DNA of 64,000 nucleotides from Rhizobium bangladeshense (GCF_001662075.1 NZ_LYPL01000012.1:169680-233679); one strand, 5' to 3'; positions 42,608 to 53,420 are shown, counted from the first letter of the stretch. The notes: generated from the sequence alone by a model not told the origin. Numbers and translations: made by a program.

Positions 42608-42805
42608 ATGGAAAAACCACGTAGCAAGGCAGCGCTATGGCTGCTGATCATTCCGTACATAGGTCTGCTCTGGCCGCCGTTCTACAATTTTCGCGAGCCG
42701 TCGCTTTTCGGCTTCCCCTTCTTCTACTGGTATCAGCTTCTCTGGGTGCCGATCACCGCGACGCTGACCTGGATCGCCTATCGGAGCGTTCGCCATGACG
42801 ACTGA
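42608..42805 (+). CDS. DUF3311 small membrane protein, companion of the symporter
   Basis: A 65-residue protein with two hydrophobic segments (ALWLLIIPYIGLLWPPFYN, about residues 9-28, and FFYWYQLLWVPITATLTWIA, about 38-58). Small DUF3311-type proteins are regularly found directly before sodium:solute symporter genes. The PFYN...GFPFFYWYQ pattern is typical. Its end overlaps the permease start by 11 bases, so the two are co-translated; it may be a small subunit or assembly partner of the permease. Confidence 0.88.
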   Translation: MEKPRSKAALWLLIIPYIGLLWPPFYNFREPSLFGFPFFYWYQLLWVPITATLTWIAYRSVRHDD

Positions 42806-44270
42806 CATCAACGGCACGGCGCTCGCCGTCTTCATCTTCTTCTTCGCCCTTGTCACCGTCATGGGCTTCGTCGCCAGCCGCTGGCGTAAGCCCGCGACGC
42901 TCGCCCATATCGATGAATGGGGTCTCGGCGGCCGCAACTTCGGCACCTGGATCACCTGGTTCCTCGTCGGCGGCGACTTCTATACCGCCTATACGGTCAT
43001 CGCCGTCCCGGCGCTTGTCTATACCGTCGGCGCCTACGGTTTCTTCGCGCTGCCCTATACGATCGTCGTCTATCCCTTCGTCTTCATGGTCATGCCGATC
43101 CTGTGGAAACGCGCCAAGGATTTCGGCTATGTGACGGCGGCCGACGTCGTTCACGGCCAGTATGGATCGCGCGGTCTCGAGCTCGCCGTCGCCGCAACGG
43201 GCGTCATCGCCACCATGCCTTACATCGCCCTCCAGCTCGTCGGCATGACCGCGGTCTTGAAGGCGCTCGGACTGCACGGCGAGCTGCCGCTGGCGATCGC
43301 CTTCATCGTGCTGGCGCTCTACACCTATTCGGCGGGCCTGCGCGCCCCGGCTCTGATCGCCTTCGTCAAGGACATCATGATTTATATAGTGGTGATCGCA
43401 GCCGTGGCGCTCATCCCGTCGAAGCTCGGCGGCTACGCCAATGTCTTCGCATCGGCTGACGCGGCCTTCCAGGCCAAGGGTTCCGGCAACCTGCTGCTCG
43501 GCAGCAATCAATATGTCGCCTATGCCACGCTCGCTTTCGGTTCGGCACTCGCGGCCTTCATGTATCCGCATACGCTGACCGGCATCTTTGCCTCCAACAG
43601 CGGCAAGACGATTCGCAAGAATGCGATCATGCTGCCCGCCTATACGCTGCTGCTCGGGCTTCTGGCGCTGCTCGGCTATATGGGCCATGCCGCAAACCTG
43701 AAGCTCGACAGTGCCAATGATGTCGTTCCGACCCTGTTCAAGACGCTGTTTTCGGGCTGGTTCTCCGGCTTCGCCTTTGCGGCGATCGCGATCGGCGCCC
43801 TGGTGCCAGCGGCGGTGATGAGCATCGGCGCGGCCAATCTCTTCACCCGCAATTTCTGGAAAGCTTATGTCGACCCCAAGGTCAGCGATGCGGGCGAAGC
43901 CAAGGTCGCGAAGGTGACGTCGCTTGTGGTGAAGGTCGGGGCACTTCTCGTCATTATTTTCCTGCCGACGCAGTTTGCCCTCGACCTGCAGCTGCTCGGC
44001 GGTATCTGGATCCTGCAGACGCTTCCGGCCCTGGTCTTCGGCCTCTACACCAACTGGTTCCGTGCGCCCGGGCTGCTTGCCGGCTGGTTCGTCGGCTTCT
44101 GCGGCGGCACCTACCTCGTCTGGGATGCCGGCTGGAAGCCGCTGCATATGATCAGCCTCGGCGGTGAACCCTTTACCGTCTATACCGGACTGCTGGCGCT
44201 AGCGGCAAACATCGCCGTTGCGGTCGTGGTCAACGCCCTGCTTCCGGCCAAGGTCCCGGCCCGGGCGTAA
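42795..44270 (+). CDS. mctP: Monocarboxylate permease, sodium:solute symporter family (MctP-like)
   Basis: A 491-residue inner-membrane protein with about 13 hydrophobic helices of the SSS family. Family marks include HIDEWGLGGRNFGTWITWFL, GGDFYTAYTVIAVPALVYT, YGSRGLELAVAATGVIATMP and AAIAIGALVPAAVMSIGAAN. The unusually tight linkage to a DUF3311 gene and an MctS/MctR-type pair supports a MctP-like carrier of pyruvate, lactate, propionate and alanine. It ends just before a strong terminator shared with the convergent chemoreceptor gene. Confidence 0.92.
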   Translation: MTTDINGTALAVFIFFFALVTVMGFVASRWRKPATLAHIDEWGLGGRNFGTWITWFLVGGDFYTAYTVIAVPALVYTVGAYGFFALPYTIVVYPFVFMVMPILWKRAKDFGYVTAADVVHGQYGSRGLELAVAATGVIATMPYIALQLVGMTAVLKALGLHGELPLAIAFIVLALYTYSAGLRAPALIAFVKDIMIYIVVIAAVALIPSKLGGYANVFASADAAFQAKGSGNLLLGSNQYVAYATLAFGSALAAFMYPHTLTGIFASNSGKTIRKNAIMLPAYTLLLGLLALLGYMGHAANLKLDSANDVVPTLFKTLFSGWFSGFAFAAIAIGALVPAAVMSIGAANLFTRNFWKAYVDPKVSDAGEAKVAKVTSLVVKVGALLVIIFLPTQFALDLQLLGGIWILQTLPALVFGLYTNWFRAPGLLAGWFVGFCGGTYLVWDAGWKPLHMISLGGEPFTVYTGLLALAANIAVAVVVNALLPAKVPARA

Positions 44271-44280
44271 GATAAAAACA

Positions 44281-44306
44281 CGAAGGGCAGCAAACGCTGC
44301 CCTTCG
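44281..44306. terminator. Bidirectional rho-independent terminator
   Basis: An 11-bp perfect stem (CGAAGGGCAGC / GCTGCCCTTCG) with an AAAC loop lies between convergent mctP and the chemoreceptor gene. On the minus strand it is followed by TGTTTTTATC, on the plus strand by a weaker T-rich TTATCTTTT, so it can stop both transcripts. Confidence 0.85.
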
Positions 44307-44346
44307 TCGCTTATCTTTTCAGCGGAGGCTGAAGAGAGATTTGTGA

Positions 44347-46317
44347 TTAAAACTCTTCCCAATCGCCGGCCAATGCTGCGTTCCCCTGGGTCGCATTCCC
44401 CTGGAACGACTTGCTCACTCTGGCAACCATCTGGCGGGCCGGCGAAGCCACGGGCTGAGCATGCTGCGCCGCGGGAGCCGGCTGCGATATGCGCCTCGAT
44501 GCCACCGCTCCGCCAATGTTGAACTGGCCCAGAAGCTGAAACAATGCGTCGGCTTCCTTGGCGAGTTTGTGAGCGGCGGCTGTGGCTTCCTCCACCATGG
44601 CGGCGTTCTGTTGCGTGCCTTGGTCCATCCTGTTGACGGCGGTATTGATTTCCTTCAGCCCGGTCGCCTGCTCCTGCGAGGCGCCGACAATGGCGCCGAC
44701 ATTGCCATCGACCTGCTGCACCTGTACCGCAATCTCCTGCAGGGCCCTTCCGGTTTCGCCAACCAGGGCGACTCCGTTTTTGACATGGCCGTTCGAAGCG
44801 TTGATCAGCTCCTTGATTTCCTTTGCCGCCTTGGCGGAGCGCTGCGCCAGTTCGCGGACTTCCTGGGCGACGACGGCAAAGCCCTTGCCGGCTTCACCGG
44901 CGCGGGCGGCTTCAACGCCGGCATTAAGCGCCAGCAGGTTGGTCTGGAAGGCGATCTCGTCGATGACGCCGATGATGCTGCCGATCTCGGTGGCCGACGA
45001 TTCGATCTTGCCCATGGCGTCGACCGCGTCGCGCACGACGCTGCCCGAGCGTTCCGCATTGTCCTTCGTCTTGCGGACGAGCTGGCCTGCTTCCTGAGCC
45101 CTGTTGCTAGAGTCGGCAACCGTGGTCGTGATTTCCTCCAGGGCAGCGGCTGTTTCCTCGACCGAGGCTGCCTGCTGTTCGGTCCGCTTGGCAAGATCGT
45201 CTGAAGCGGAGCGGATTTCCTGGGCACCGGCCGCGATGGCGCTGGCGTTGTGGGAAACCTCCTGCATGGCAGCACGCAGCTTTTCGATCGCGGAATTGAA
45301 ATCGGTCCTGAGCTTTTCCAGGGACGGAATGAACGGCATGCCGATCTGCTGCGTGAGGTCGCCAGCAGCCAGCGCCTGCAACGCGGTGCCGAGCTGGCTG
45401 ACAGCCTGGTCTGTCTGCTCGGCAAGGGTGCGGCGTTCATCGGCATCCTGTTCCAGCCGATGCCGTTCCGCGACCGCTCGCTTGCTTTCCGCATCGGCTT
45501 CCCGTTCGGCCTTCGCCGAAATAGCGTCACGCAAGCCGGCCACGGCGCGCGCAAGCTTGCCGATCTCATCACCCCGCGCCTCGAGACGACGATCGCCGTC
45601 GAGATTGCCTTCCGCCATCGCCTTCAGCGAAAGCTGGAGTTTTGCCAGCGGGCCGACGATCGTGCGAGATGTGATGGCGGCAGCGACGACGGAAAGAAGA
45701 GCCGCGATGCCTAGCGCTGTCAGCGCTATCGGCTTGAAGCCGCTTGCCGAACTGCGAACCTCGCCGCCGATCGATTTGTTCAGCGCTTCCTGGTAGTCGA
45801 TGAATTTATTGATGGCGCCGAGCCACTCCACGAAGGCAGGCCGGGCCTGTTCGAGCAGGATCTTGCGGGCCGCGTCGCCATCGCCCTTCTCCTGCAGCGC
45901 GATGATTTCCGCGACCAGTGGATTGGTCTTCGCCTGGATGCCGGCAATCTGGTTCAGAATGGCTTTTTCCTGGTCCGTCGCACCGGCCGGCGATGCAACC
46001 ATGTCGGCCATGCGCTTTTCATTCTCGGCATAGGTGGCCGCCAGCTTTTCGATCAGTGCCTCGGCCGCCTTGCGTTCGTCCGCCGAGGTCACCAGGGTCA
46101 CGTCGCGAATGGCGATCGCCCGATCGTGCACGCTGCCGCGATAATTGATGGCAAACCGCTGCTTGACGCTGTTAACGTCGTTGATTGTTTCAAGATTGCT
46201 GTTGATCAACGCAACCTCTAGGACCGAATAGATGGTCAGGCCGGCCATCAGCAGCACCAGGAAGCTAAAGCCGAGGGTGAGACGCACCGCGATCCCGAAA
46301 CTCTTAATGCTGTTCAT
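44347..46317 (-). CDS. Methyl-accepting chemotaxis protein
   Basis: A 656-residue transmembrane chemoreceptor. TM1 is about residues 8-35, the periplasmic four-helix-bundle-like sensor about 36-193, TM2 about 196-220, HAMP about 221-275. The signalling tip reads EIAFQTNLLALNAGVEAARA then GKGFAVVAQEVRELAQRS. The protein ends GDWEEF, a C-terminal pentapeptide of the xWxxF type that tethers CheR/CheB, as in full-length receptors of the Tar kind. A longer upstream frame (to 46380) lacks a signal; MNSIKSFGIAV at 46317 is preferred. Ligand unknown. Confidence 0.93.
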   Translation of the reverse strand: MNSIKSFGIAVRLTLGFSFLVLLMAGLTIYSVLEVALINSNLETINDVNSVKQRFAINYRGSVHDRAIAIRDVTLVTSADERKAAEALIEKLAATYAENEKRMADMVASPAGATDQEKAILNQIAGIQAKTNPLVAEIIALQEKGDGDAARKILLEQARPAFVEWLGAINKFIDYQEALNKSIGGEVRSSASGFKPIALTALGIAALLSVVAAAITSRTIVGPLAKLQLSLKAMAEGNLDGDRRLEARGDEIGKLARAVAGLRDAISAKAEREADAESKRAVAERHRLEQDADERRTLAEQTDQAVSQLGTALQALAAGDLTQQIGMPFIPSLEKLRTDFNSAIEKLRAAMQEVSHNASAIAAGAQEIRSASDDLAKRTEQQAASVEETAAALEEITTTVADSSNRAQEAGQLVRKTKDNAERSGSVVRDAVDAMGKIESSATEIGSIIGVIDEIAFQTNLLALNAGVEAARAGEAGKGFAVVAQEVRELAQRSAKAAKEIKELINASNGHVKNGVALVGETGRALQEIAVQVQQVDGNVGAIVGASQEQATGLKEINTAVNRMDQGTQQNAAMVEEATAAAHKLAKEADALFQLLGQFNIGGAVASRRISQPAPAAQHAQPVASPARQMVARVSKSFQGNATQGNAALAGDWEEF

Positions 46318-46973
46318 TGGCACTCTCCATCGTTGGCGAGGTTTGTCAAAAGTGGCTGGGGCGCCAGGATCGCTCGACACATGTCATTCAAGTGCGCGGC
46401 CTCGGTCCGTACCCCCGAATGCGCCCGGCCGCGGCTCGTCGCGCCGGACATGCCCCTTCGCATGCGCGCTGCCTACCCGGAACGGCCGAAGCCCGTGCTC
46501 CGAGACGCGAAAGCGCACGTGAAGGAACAACCTCGATTTCATGCAAAATTTTCGGATGCCTGGACCGCCGTCATGGCGTAGCTGACGATCCTGAGAACGT
46601 CGTTCCGATATCCTAAAAATTTAGGGGAATATATTTTAGAGAGTGTAAACGGAGCCGGCGGAGAGCCAGTATGTTGCTATTTTCGTATACTTTATGGGCA
46701 TTTTGCACACGGACGCCATGCGGGAAGTGTATGCCAAGTTGTTTTGCAGAAACCTACGACATCTGCTGTTGTAAATCCGGCGCTCAACCCTCTCGGCGCC
46801 TTGCACTCGGACAATGATCCGAGGAACGACGAACGGAAACTGCGAATCATTTGGATGCACTGCAGGCGCGCGGACGATGCTTGGCGCCGACGCTACGTCA
46901 GCAACAATTCCGGCCGCAGCCAATGCGCCGCAGCGACCTGGCATCCATGCTCATGGCATTGCCCCCTGCGGCG
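46318..46973. other. Intergenic region upstream of the chemoreceptor gene
   Basis: 656 bp without a supported gene. CCTAAAAATTTAGG at 46612-46625 is a 14-bp inverted repeat (6-bp arms) within an AT-rich stretch (about 46600-46760) that may hold promoters. Open frames of 80-100 codons here show no recognisable domain or good ribosome site. The right end is the 3' side of the convergent-oriented monooxygenase gene on the same strand. Confidence 0.45.
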
Positions 46974-48044
46974 TCAGCCACGCAGCAGCGGCAGAAGCCG
47001 ATCGCCCTGGCGCTTGATCTCGGAGAGGTAAGGCGTATCCGAAAGCACGTAATGCGTGATGCCGAGATCCTGGTATTTGCGCAGCGAGCGGGCGACGTCT
47101 TCCGCTGAACCGACCAGCCAGGTCGTGCCGGCTCCGCCGCCGCCGAATTTGCCCGGCGCGGTATAGAGATTATCGTCAAGTACATCGCCGCGCTCGTAAA
47201 GGGAGAGCAGCCGCTGCTGGCCGACGGCGAGCCCACGCTCGTGATCGTGCCAGCCGGCGCCTTTGTTCTTCGCCATCTCGGCGACTTTCGCCTCGGCGTC
47301 GGCCCAGGCCTCGTCCGTCGTGTCCCGGACCAGCGTCGTTATCCGCAGCCCGAATTCCAGCGGCGGAAGGTCGCGGTCGAGTTCCCGGCTCAGTTGCTTG
47401 AGCCGCCCGATCCGCTCCCGGACGCCGTCGAGCGGTTCGCCCCAGAAAAGCTGAACATCGGCCTCGGTCGCCGCCACCCGCTCGGCCGCTTCAGAGGCGC
47501 CGCCGAAATAGAACTTAGGGTGCCGGCGATCGCCGCGGACCTCGATCCGCGGTACCACGGTGGCTTCGGCGACACGGAAATGATCCCCCGCCGAAGTGAC
47601 ATTTTCCTCTGTCCACAATCGGCGGACCAGCCGCATGAATTCCTTGGTTCTGGCATAGCGATGCGCCTGGTCGCCTTCGCTGTCGCCATAGGCGGCCAGA
47701 TTGTCCTTGCCCGAGACGATGTTGATCCGCACCCGGCCGCCCGTCAGGTGGTCGAGCGTCGCCGCGGCGGAAGCGAAGTTCGCCGGCCGCCAGTAACCCG
47801 GCCGGATCGCAATCAGCGGCTCGAAGGTGGTGGTGCGCGCAGCAAGCGAGGCTGCGACGGTGAATGTGTCGGGCCGGCCCCAGCCGGTGCCGATGAGCGC
47901 GCCCTTCCAGCCATGCTCTTCCAGCGCTTTCGCGTGGCTGGTCAGCGTTTCGAGGCTGTTGTGGTTGTCGACGGCGGAATCACCGCGGTGCCCGGGTCTG
48001 ACGTCGTTCGGAATATACCAGAGAAATTCGGAATGATTGCTCAT
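46974..48044 (-). CDS. SsuD-type alkanesulfonate/flavin-dependent monooxygenase
   Basis: A 356-residue luciferase-like monooxygenase using reduced flavin. Marks: FLWYIPNDVRPGHRGDSAVD at the N-terminus, EEHGWKGALIGTGWGRPDTF, FEPLIAIRPGYWRPANFASA, LTGGRVRINIVSGKDN, FYFGGASEAAERVAATEADV and FGLRITTLVRDT. The pattern is that of SsuD, which releases sulfite from alkanesulfonates. It stands alone with no transporter or reductase; it may use the importer at 29361-32014. A terminator lies upstream (48226-48260), so it has its own promoter. Confidence 0.9.
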   Translation of the reverse strand: MSNHSEFLWYIPNDVRPGHRGDSAVDNHNSLETLTSHAKALEEHGWKGALIGTGWGRPDTFTVAASLAARTTTFEPLIAIRPGYWRPANFASAAATLDHLTGGRVRINIVSGKDNLAAYGDSEGDQAHRYARTKEFMRLVRRLWTEENVTSAGDHFRVAEATVVPRIEVRGDRRHPKFYFGGASEAAERVAATEADVQLFWGEPLDGVRERIGRLKQLSRELDRDLPPLEFGLRITTLVRDTTDEAWADAEAKVAEMAKNKGAGWHDHERGLAVGQQRLLSLYERGDVLDDNLYTAPGKFGGGGAGTTWLVGSAEDVARSLRKYQDLGITHYVLSDTPYLSEIKRQGDRLLPLLRG

Positions 48045-48225
48045 GCGATGCTGCGGTTCCGTGTGGCTGCAAAGAATGGCTGCAGGAACGATGCACGGCA
48101 GGATGGATATTATCTACAAAATAAATAGAGTATTTAGTTTAAGAATGACGCCGCTGATAGAAAATTGTCCCAAAGCGCAGGAAGCCCGAATTGGGCATCC
48201 GTCGGATTGCCGAAGCCAAACACGA

Positions 48226-48260
48226 AAAAGCGCCTGGGACGCTTGTCCGCAGGCGCTTTT
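48226..48260 (-). terminator. Rho-independent terminator of the sugar-acid importer operon
   Basis: An 11-bp stem (AAAAGCGCCTG / CAGGCGCTTTT) with a nested GGAC/GTCC stem in the loop. Read on the minus strand it ends in CTTTTTCG. It lies 31 bp past the stop of the last gene of the importer operon and before the separate monooxygenase gene. Confidence 0.85.
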
Positions 48261-48291
48261 CCGGCCGCTTGATCACCAGTATTCCTTGATG

Positions 48292-48630
48292 TCAGGCAGC
48301 GGTCGGCGGGTATTCGTTGGCCTGAAATACGTGGTGATGCACCTTGCCGGTGAAGAGCTTCAGGAGCTCGCCGGTGACCTCACGGCTTTCAAAGCGCACA
48401 TCGGAGCGTAGCGCTGCGCTCACCGCATCCATATCGGGATAACGGATCGCCAGGGCCATTGCATAGACCGGGGCGCCTTCGTCGCGCTCCATCCCGTCCA
48501 GGATACGTATTTCCTCGGCGCCCGGAAATTTCGTCCAGAGCGGGACGAGCCGCTCTCTGACAAAGGCGCGGAATTCCTCTTCTCTGCCGGGATGGATTTC
48601 GCCTTCAAACAAAGCATAACGAATGATCAT
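48292..48630 (-). CDS. Dimeric alpha/beta-barrel-like small protein
   Basis: A 112-residue protein, not confidently assigned. It has two similar strand-helix-strand halves (IIRYALFEGEIHPGREEEFR and VYAMALAIRYPDMDAVSAAL) as in ferredoxin-like dimeric alpha/beta-barrel families (EthD-like, mutarotase-like). The His-rich tail GKVHHHVFQANEYP is notable. It follows the importer binding-protein gene by 88 bp, before the terminator, so it is probably the last gene of the importer operon. Function unknown; a sugar-ring mutarotase-like role is possible. Confidence 0.7.
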   Translation of the reverse strand: MIIRYALFEGEIHPGREEEFRAFVRERLVPLWTKFPGAEEIRILDGMERDEGAPVYAMALAIRYPDMDAVSAALRSDVRFESREVTGELLKLFTGKVHHHVFQANEYPPTAA

Positions 48631-48718
48631 AGGTTCTCTTTTCCAAAACTCGCCGGAGCTGGATCGATGGTGATGCGGGAAGGGGAGGGCGAATCGGTCG
48701 ATACGCCCTCGTTAAGGT

Positions 48719-49816
48719 TTATTTGCCCCAGATCTTCTTGTATTGATCGCGATAGCCATTATCGGGATCGAAGCTGTTCTTCGGTCCGCCGTCGAATTCG
48801 ACATTTTCACTGGTCACCACGTGCAGCGGCGACACATAGCCCGACCACGGAGCACCGGCAAAGGCGCGGTTCAATTCATCGACGAGCTGCCAACCCTGCA
48901 GGTTGAGCGGCTCGGCCACCGTGACGGCCTGGAACTGCTTGGCGCGGATGCGCTGATAGGCGCTTTCCGAACCATCACCGGCCGCGACGTTCACCGGTTT
49001 TCCGTCACCGGCAATGCCGGCCGAGGCAAGCGACGGTCCCATGAAGTCATAGTAAAGGTCGTTGATCGCGAGAGAATGCGTCCACTTGGCGCCATACTTC
49101 TGCAGCAGCGACGTGGTGAGCTGCGGCATGCGCTGAGAGGTTTCGGCGATCGGCGTATCGACATATTCCAGCACCGTGCCGCCGAGATCCTCGATCTCCT
49201 TTTTCATCCGGTCTGCCTTGGCAATGGCGATTGCATAGGTGGAGTCGGTGAAGATGATGACGCCAGGCTTGCCGCCGGCATCGGCGAAGGCCCAATCGGC
49301 CGCGGACTTCGATACTTCCATCGCATCGGTGGTGACGTTGGCGAACACGCCGACGTCGGCAACCGGGCCGACGGCCGAGGCGGCGTGCCAGGAAACCATC
49401 GGAATGCCCGCAGCCTTGGCCGCTTCCATCGCCGGCTTCTGCTCGACGGCGTCAAAGCCGTTAATGATAATGCCATCCGGCTTCAGCGCCATGGCCTGGC
49501 CGAAAGCCGCGGTGCGCCCACCGATCGAGCCGGCGCCGTCGAGCACCTTGACCGTCCAGCCGAGCGCGCCGGCCGCTTCCTCAACGCCATTGGCCACGCC
49601 GAGGATGCCGCCGTTCTTCATGTCGCCGGCAAGAATGACGATGTTCTTGGCGGCGGCGCCCTTGGGGCCGCTCGTCGGGCCATCCCAGGCGCTCACCTTG
49701 GACGCATATTTCTCGACCACAGCCTTGGCGTCAGCCATGGAATCGGCCATTGCCGGCCCACTGAGCATAACGGCGGCGGTTGCGACCGTTGCCTGCAATA
49801 AAGTCCTGCGCTTCAT
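48719..49816 (-). CDS. Sugar-type ABC transporter substrate-binding protein
   Basis: A 365-residue periplasmic binding protein of the RbsB-like type. The N-terminus MKRRTLLQATVATAAVMLSG carries a twin-arginine pair before the hydrophobic core, so Tat export is possible. Mature features: ILAGDMKNGGILGVANGVEE, GIIINGFDAVEQKPAMEAAK and VNVAAGDGSESAYQRI. The ATG at 49816 has AGGAGG seven bases upstream; an earlier GTG at 49822 is less likely. The surrounding idonate/gluconate genes suggest a sugar-acid ligand. Confidence 0.88.
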   Translation of the reverse strand: MKRRTLLQATVATAAVMLSGPAMADSMADAKAVVEKYASKVSAWDGPTSGPKGAAAKNIVILAGDMKNGGILGVANGVEEAAGALGWTVKVLDGAGSIGGRTAAFGQAMALKPDGIIINGFDAVEQKPAMEAAKAAGIPMVSWHAASAVGPVADVGVFANVTTDAMEVSKSAADWAFADAGGKPGVIIFTDSTYAIAIAKADRMKKEIEDLGGTVLEYVDTPIAETSQRMPQLTTSLLQKYGAKWTHSLAINDLYYDFMGPSLASAGIAGDGKPVNVAAGDGSESAYQRIRAKQFQAVTVAEPLNLQGWQLVDELNRAFAGAPWSGYVSPLHVVTSENVEFDGGPKNSFDPDNGYRDQYKKIWGK

Positions 49817-49867
49817 GTTCACTCCTCCTTTTTTGTTTGTTCTGGAATGCCGGATGAGCCGGCATCC

Positions 49868-50908
49868 TCATTTGGATGCGGGTGTGATCCTCCTCACAGC
49901 TCCGCGCTTGCGCTGGGCATAACCTGCTATGCCGATGGCAATCAGCAGGGTCACGCCGTTGAACAGCGGTTCGACGAAGAACGACCCGCCGAATTGCTGA
50001 ATTCCCGAAATGCCGACCGCCAGGATGATGACGCCGATCAGGGTGCCCCAGACGTTCACCCGCCCCGGTTTGATCGTCGTCGATCCCAGGAATGCGCCGA
50101 CAAGCGCCGGCAGCAGATATTCGAGCCCAACGCTTGCCTGGCCGATGCGCAGCTTCGAAGCGAGAAGAACGCCGGTCAGAGCCGCCAGCAGGCCCGATGT
50201 AACGAAGGCGCCGATCACGAATTTGCGGACCGGAATGCCATTGAGGGCCGCAGCCTTGGGATTGGCGCCGATGGCATAAAGATAACGGCCGATCGGCAGG
50301 TATTCGAGCACGATCCACATGCAGATGGCGATCAGGAGCACATAGAAGCCGGTGATCGGCAGGCCGAACAGCATGGTGCCGTTCAGCGCGTAGAAACCTT
50401 CCGGCAGGACGCCGACCACCTGCCGCCCGCCGGTGTGCCAAAGGGCAAGCGCGTAAAGAACCGTGCCGGTGCCGAGCGTGGCGATGAAACTGTCGATCTT
50501 GGCGACTTCGACCAGCAGGCCGTTGATGAAGCCTGTGAGGACGCCGAGCGCGAGAACGATGACGACCGCGACCGGCCAGGGCAGGCCGTAGGCCGTCTGC
50601 AGGCTGATGGCAAGGATGTGCCAGAGCACGATGCCGTAGCCGACGGTCAAGTCGATGCGGCCCGATGCCATCGGGATCATTGCGGCGAGCGACAGCAGCG
50701 CGATGATCGCCTTGTCGGAGACGATCGAGCGGACGTTCAGCACGGTCGGGAAGGTATCCGGCAGGAGTATCGAGAAGATCACGATCAGGCCGGCGGTCAA
50801 GATGACCAGGCCGTAAACCGGGATCAGGCGTCCGATCTTCTGGCCGGTGGACAGGCCGGCCATTTCGCTCTTGGTCGGCTCCAGCGCGGTGGATTCAATG
50901 GATTGCAT
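49868..50908 (-). CDS. Sugar-type ABC transporter permease (RbsC-like)
   Basis: A 346-residue permease of the CUT2 group. It has LLSLAAMIPMASGRIDLTVG, GVLTGFINGLLVEVAKIDSF, NPKAAALNGIPVRKFVIGAF and FLGSTTIKPGRVNVWGT, all in the usual positions. GGGAGAACAG precedes the ATG. It is 18 bp after the ATPase gene and 51 bp before the binding protein gene. Single permease gene, so probably a homodimer. Confidence 0.92.
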   Translation of the reverse strand: MQSIESTALEPTKSEMAGLSTGQKIGRLIPVYGLVILTAGLIVIFSILLPDTFPTVLNVRSIVSDKAIIALLSLAAMIPMASGRIDLTVGYGIVLWHILAISLQTAYGLPWPVAVVIVLALGVLTGFINGLLVEVAKIDSFIATLGTGTVLYALALWHTGGRQVVGVLPEGFYALNGTMLFGLPITGFYVLLIAICMWIVLEYLPIGRYLYAIGANPKAAALNGIPVRKFVIGAFVTSGLLAALTGVLLASKLRIGQASVGLEYLLPALVGAFLGSTTIKPGRVNVWGTLIGVIILAVGISGIQQFGGSFFVEPLFNGVTLLIAIGIAGYAQRKRGAVRRITPASK

Positions 50909-50926
50909 GGCTGTTCTCCCGATGGC

Positions 50927-52423
<1,497 letters not shown>

Positions 52424-52460
52424 TGTTTGCTCCTCCCAAAGCTGCAGCTCTTACAAAAAT

Positions 52461-52476
52461 ATGTTATCGATAACAT
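52461..52476. promoter_or_regulatory. GntR-type (LacI family) operator upstream of the importer operon
   Basis: ATGTTATCGATAACAT, a perfect 16-bp palindrome, 37 bp before the importer ATPase GTG. The identical core occurs at 54824-54839, and close variants at 57985 and 58080, next to the regulator and the lactonase. Confidence 0.8.
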
Positions 52477-52526
52477 CGATCGGTAGTCAAGCGGAAAGTG
52501 ACCATCCGCCACACCGCGAGATGAGG

Positions 52527-53420
52527 TCAGCCGGGCCGAAATCCATCGAGAAGATGCATCATCTCGGCGGAGTCCTTCGGCCCAAGGCCGGCGGCGCACA
52601 GCAGGCGATGAATCTCCACCACCGCGCCCGTCATCGGCAGCGGCGTCTTGGTCTTCAGCGCAAAGGCCTGAAGCGAGTCCAGATCCTTCAGCATATTGTC
52701 GATCCTGCCGGTCGGCGAGAAATCCCGCGCGGCGAATTTTGCCATGAATTCCTGCAATATCCGGCTGTCTGCCCGCCCACCGGCAAGCGCTGCCGGAATT
52801 GCGGCGGGATCGACGCCGCCGGCTTCCGCGAGCTTGACGGCTTCCGCGACCGCCTGAAACAGCACGGCGCAGAATAGCTGATTGATCAGCTTGGTGGTCT
52901 GCCCGGCGCCAGAGGCGCCCATCAGCGTATAATTGGCGGCAAGATGCCGCATCACCACGCGCGCCCGCTCGAAATCCTCAGGACTGCCGCCGGCCATGAT
53001 CGTCAATTTGCCGCCGAGCGCGCCGGGCACGCCGCCCGAAAGCGGGCAATCGACCCATGCCATGCCCGTTTCCGCATGCAGCCGCTTCGCCATGTCGGCG
53101 GTTTCGGCGGGGTCGATGGAAGACATGTCGATCAACAGCTTGTCGGCGCTTGCCGCCGCAGCAACACCCCTCTCGCCGAAAACGACGGCGCGGACGATGC
53201 TGGCGTGATTGAGACTGAGCACGCAGAATTGCGAGGCGGAGACCGCCGCCTCCACGGAAGCAGCTGCGCGAGCCCCCTTGGCTTCCAGCGCCGCAAGCTT
53301 TTCGGCATCGAGATCGAAGACCGTTACTTTGTGGCCGGTCTCGATCAGGCGGGTGATAATCGCCGTGCCCATGATGCCCGCACCGATGACGGCGACATCT
53401 GCTCTGTAATCATCCTGCAT
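52527..53420 (-). CDS. NAD(P)-dependent oxidoreductase, 3-hydroxyisobutyrate dehydrogenase family
   Basis: A 297-residue beta-hydroxyacid dehydrogenase. The cofactor loop is VIGAGIMGTAIITRL, the substrate segment DCPLSGGVPGALGGKLTIMA, and the catalytic Lys is in GASGAGQTTKLINQLF. Family members include 2-hydroxy-3-oxopropionate reductase and 3-hydroxyisobutyrate dehydrogenase. In this setting it may act on an aldonate-derived hydroxy acid. It overlaps the gluconokinase gene by 11 bases. Confidence 0.9.
   Translation of the reverse strand: MQDDYRADVAVIGAGIMGTAIITRLIETGHKVTVFDLDAEKLAALEAKGARAAASVEAAVSASQFCVLSLNHASIVRAVVFGERGVAAAASADKLLIDMSSIDPAETADMAKRLHAETGMAWVDCPLSGGVPGALGGKLTIMAGGSPEDFERARVVMRHLAANYTLMGASGAGQTTKLINQLFCAVLFQAVAEAVKLAEAGGVDPAAIPAALAGGRADSRILQEFMAKFAARDFSPTGRIDNMLKDLDSLQAFALKTKTPLPMTGAVVEIHRLLCAAGLGPKDSAEMMHLLDGFRPG

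Noticed and set aside
42753..44147. A 464-codon open frame on the minus strand
   Set aside because: Antisense to mctP, whose helices and motifs are unmistakable; the reverse product is charged and domainless.
46636..46944. A 102-codon frame in the chemoreceptor upstream region
   Set aside because: No ribosome site, no recognisable fold, and it spans the AT-rich region that looks like promoter DNA.
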